Assembly: GCF_900205925.1 (NCBI RefSeq)
Contig: NZ_OAOD01000003.1
Location: 1-64,000, forward strand
Direction of reading: 5' to 3'
From: Clostridium peptidivorans
GTDB taxonomy: Bacteria; Bacillota; Clostridia; Clostridiales; Clostridiaceae
DNA: 64,000 nt
The translations under genes and the position numbers were made by a program. Below are positions 62,442-64,000 of this stretch, in pieces (positions within the stretch are counted from its first letter, which is position 1; each line of letters begins with the position of its first letter). The notes beneath the pieces are model-generated. The model was not told the DNA's origin and did no database searches. It saw nothing but the letters and a program-made list of their open reading frames with translations.

Positions 62442-62837
62442 ATGGCAGCAGCACAACAAGGTGGAAGCTTAATAGGATTATTACTACCTTTTATTTTAAT
62501 GTTAGTATTCTTTTATATAATAGTATACATACCAGAAAATAAGAGGAAGAAAAAGTACAAGTCAATGCTTGATACTTTAAAAGTAAATGATGAAATCATC
62601 ACTAAGGGCGGTATTTTAGGAAAAGTTATAAGCATACATGATACGTCAATAGTGTTAGAAACAGGACCTAGTAGAGCACGTATTAAGCTTGATAAGAATG
62701 GGATATTATCAGTTTTAAATACTTCAACTGTTTCTGAAAAAGAAATCAAAAAAGAAGATAAAAAATTAGAAGCTACTAAAGAAGAAGTAGCAAATGATTC
62801 AGCAACTGAAGGCAAAGTAGAGTTCAAAGAAAATTAA
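62442..62837 (+). CDS. yajC: Preprotein translocase subunit YajC
   Basis: The 131-residue protein has one N-terminal membrane helix (LIGLLLPFILMLVFFYIIVY) and the YajC domain PENKRKKKYKSMLDTLKVNDEIITKGGILGKVISI. A Lys/Glu-rich tail makes it longer than most. YajC associates with SecDF in protein export. AGGGAGGTG precedes the ATG. A possible TTTACA/TATAAA promoter lies at 62391-62417, with short spacing. Confidence 0.94.
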   Translation: MAAAQQGGSLIGLLLPFILMLVFFYIIVYIPENKRKKKYKSMLDTLKVNDEIITKGGILGKVISIHDTSIVLETGPSRARIKLDKNGILSVLNTSTVSEKEIKKEDKKLEATKEEVANDSATEGKVEFKEN

Positions 62838-62848
62838 AAAATAATCAT

Positions 62849-62894
62849 AAAACACCTCTCTTTAACATAGATAATATTAAATAGGAGGTGTTTT
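62849..62894 (+). terminator. Hairpin whose 3' arm holds the next gene's ribosome binding site
   Basis: AAAACACCTC (62849-62858) pairs with GAGGTGTTTT (62885-62894), a perfect 10-bp stem followed by TT. GGAGGTG, the Shine-Dalgarno of the gene at 62899, lies in the 3' arm. The same structure can end yajC transcription and hide the start of the next gene. Confidence 0.6.
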
Positions 62895-62898
62895 TTAT

Positions 62899-63267
62899 AT
62901 GGAAAAAGGTACTTTTTTACCAATAGGAGATGGGCTACTTAGAAGTACCATACTTACAGTAGCTTTAATGGTTGTGTATGCTATAATTATGACATTTTCG
63001 GAATTAAGCCCTGGGGCAAATTCATTGTTCTTTTTAGCAGTAACTATTCTGAGCATAATGTATGGTACAATTTACTCCGTAAGAAAGATAAATAAAAAGG
63101 GATGGCTAGTTGGTATTATAGTAGCTGCATTATATATGCTTATAATTTATGTATTATCTATTATCGCAGGTAATCCACCTATCATAGAAACTACCAGATT
63201 AATTAGATTCTTACTTGCTTTGGGCGTGGGGGCTTTATCTGGTATGCTTGGAATAAATCTATCCTAG
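62899..63267 (+). CDS. TIGR04086-like membrane protein
   Basis: The 122 residues form four hydrophobic segments (ILTVALMVVYAIIMTF, SLFFLAVTILSIMYGTIYS, WLVGIIVAALYMLIIYVLSII, LIRFLLALGVGALSGMLGI). This fold and its place after yajC match the small membrane family TIGR04086 (YrzE-like). Function unknown. Its ribosome site sits in a hairpin. The SCIFF unit follows on a separate promoter. Confidence 0.82.
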   Translation: MEKGTFLPIGDGLLRSTILTVALMVVYAIIMTFSELSPGANSLFFLAVTILSIMYGTIYSVRKINKKGWLVGIIVAALYMLIIYVLSIIAGNPPIIETTRLIRFLLALGVGALSGMLGINLS

Positions 63268-63271
63268 TTAC

Positions 63272-63300
63272 TTTATTTTCTTATTATTATATGATATAAT
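63272..63300 (+). promoter_or_regulatory. Promoter of the SCIFF unit
   Basis: TTTATT (63272-63277), a 17-base spacer and TATAAT (63295-63300) lie 36 bases before the SCIFF gene. The -35 is weak. Confidence 0.5.
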
Positions 63301-63336
63301 CAAACAGAAATATTTTTGGGAATGGAGGATTACGTA

Positions 63337-63474
63337 ATGAAACACATAAAAACTATAAACAAGACAAATATAAAAAATAGCTTGGCAAAACCAGGTTGCA
63401 AAGAATGTGCAAATTCATGCCAATCAGCATGTAAAACTTCTTGTACAGTTGCAAATTTAGCATGCGAAAATTAA
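63337..63474 (+). CDS. scfA: SCIFF ranthipeptide precursor (six cysteines in forty-five residues)
   Basis: The 45-residue peptide has exactly six cysteines, at 21, 24, 28, 32, 36 and 43, in the C-terminal half, with a leader starting MKHIKTINKTN. This is the SCIFF pattern nearly universal in Clostridia, whose maturase makes thioether links from cysteines to nearby residues (a Thr or similar in CKTSCT is the likely partner, by analogy). GGAGG lies before the ATG. The maturase gene follows on the same strand after a hairpin. Confidence 0.95.
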   Translation: MKHIKTINKTNIKNSLAKPGCKECANSCQSACKTSCTVANLACEN

Positions 63475-63478
63475 TATA

Positions 63479-63505
63479 AAAGCAGTAACGTAAGGTTACT
63501 GCTTT
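63479..63505 (+). terminator. Attenuating hairpin between SCIFF precursor and maturase
   Basis: AAAGCAGTAAC and GTTACTGCTTT form a perfect 11-bp stem with a five-base loop (63479-63489 with 63495-63505). There is no long T run. Partial termination would give more precursor than enzyme mRNA. Confidence 0.65.
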
Positions 63506-63529
63506 AAGTTTAGTTAGGAGGAAAATAAA

Positions 63530-64000
63530 TTGGCTGATATTCATAAGTTTATCCAAGATGGTGAGTATTATATTGTAGATGTTAATTCAGGTGCAGTACA
63601 CATTGTAGACGAGCTTGTATATGATTTACTAGATGAAGATGGAATAAAAGAAAAAGAAGAGCTTTTAGCAGAATATGCAGAAAAGCACAACAAAGAAGAT
63701 ATAGAGGAAGCTTATGAAGAGTTAAAAGAATTAGTAGAAGAAGGAGTTCTTTACTCAAAGGACTTATATAAAGATATAGGATTAAAGGCTTATGAAGGAA
63801 CTTCTTATATAAAAGCTTTATGCTTAAATATAGTACATGATTGTAATTTAAGATGCAAATATTGTTTTGCAGATGAAGGAGAATATAGAGGACATAAGGG
63901 TATAATGACTCCAGAAGTGGGAAAAAAGGCAATAGACTTTGTTATTAAAAATGCAGGACCTAGAAAGCATATAGAAGTTGATTTGTTTGGTGGAGAACCT
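63530..64000 (+). CDS. scfB: SCIFF radical-SAM maturase (partial, continues past the window)
   Basis: The first 157 codons are present. The protein starts LADIHKFIQDGEYYIVDVNSGAVHIVDE, the peptide-recognition region of SPASM-type maturases. The radical-SAM cluster CNLRCKYC (C105, C109, C112) follows, with GEYRGHKGIMTPEVGKKAIDF and EVDLFGGEP, where the sequence ends at the window edge. It binds the SCIFF leader and forms thioether bonds. It starts with TTG after AGGAGG. The auxiliary-cluster domain lies beyond 64000. Confidence 0.93.
   Translation, partial: MADIHKFIQDGEYYIVDVNSGAVHIVDELVYDLLDEDGIKEKEELLAEYAEKHNKEDIEEAYEELKELVEEGVLYSKDLYKDIGLKAYEGTSYIKALCLNIVHDCNLRCKYCFADEGEYRGHKGIMTPEVGKKAIDFVIKNAGPRKHIEVDLFGGEP

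Noticed and set aside
63582-63932. 116-codon open frame on the minus strand
   Set aside because: Antisense to the SCIFF maturase, whose radical-SAM motif is clear; leucine-rich shadow translation.
1-64000. tRNA, rRNA, CRISPR array, riboswitch or prophage
   Set aside because: None was recognisable on reading; no regularly spaced repeats, no cloverleaf or conserved aptamer sequence and no phage structural genes. A tRNAscan or Infernal run would be decisive.

Overview
The window is AT-rich Gram-positive DNA. The spoIIAA-spoIIAB-sigF and spoVAC-AD-AE genes, yunB, a bofC-like gene, a PdaA-type deacetylase, the SCIFF peptide/maturase pair, rubredoxin and pyruvate carboxylase together indicate an anaerobic endospore former of the genus Clostridium or a close relative. 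I cannot name the species. I see no rRNA, tRNA, CRISPR array, transposase or prophage gene.

Layout. 1-2.1 kb: a large palindromic non-coding repeat, a small DUF3343-like gene and two small cysteine-rich genes. 2.2-12.6 kb: housekeeping genes (U32/DUF3656 protein, mutS2, an arginine-decarboxylase-type speA, phosphoglucomutase, a TPR protein, galU). 12.7-33.8 kb: a 17-gene surface-polysaccharide locus on one strand, apparently in three or more transcription units with internal promoters and hairpins. It has a CapD-type dehydratase, a set matching the UDP-GlcNAc(3NAc)A pathway (dehydrogenase, oxidoreductase, aminotransferase, acetyltransferase), four glycosyltransferases, two MurJ-like flippases, three O-antigen-ligase/polymerase-like proteins, an orphan solute-binding protein, an initiating phosphoglycosyltransferase and a TagA/WecG transferase. 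33.9-37.8 kb: a PdaA-like lipoprotein, an orphan adenine methyltransferase strongly resembling C. difficile CamA, and speE. 38-45.2 kb: the spoIIA operon with a textbook sigma-H promoter, spoVA, a class A PBP, yunB and a second copy of the palindromic repeat. 45.2-57.7 kb: hpt, hflX, rubredoxin, pyruvate carboxylase, a nucleotidyltransferase, a MocR regulator, HEAT and IMPACT proteins, YebC, an XRE regulator and peptide deformylase. 57.8-64 kb: bofC-like, ruvA, ruvB, queA, tgt, yajC, a TIGR04086-like membrane protein, and SCIFF with its radical-SAM maturase, which runs off the window.

How it fits together. PgcA and GalU make glucose-1-phosphate and UDP-glucose just upstream of the polysaccharide locus, which continues from nucleotide-sugar synthesis through lipid-linked assembly to flipping and polymerisation. 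The sporulation genes cover the forespore programme: sigma-H-driven spoIIA yields sigma-F, and the bofC-like gene carries a consensus-like sigma-G promoter.

The most unusual signals are (1) two copies, 44 kb apart and in opposite orientation, of a roughly 230-nt long-hairpin element with an identical 24-nt apex and differing but still complementary terminal stems; (2) the CamA-like orphan methyltransferase; (3) a short recurring 5'-leader hairpin (CATCTC...GAGATG followed by CTRA) in front of two polysaccharide units and speE. Assignments rest on reading motifs and on remembered family sequences; no database search was run.
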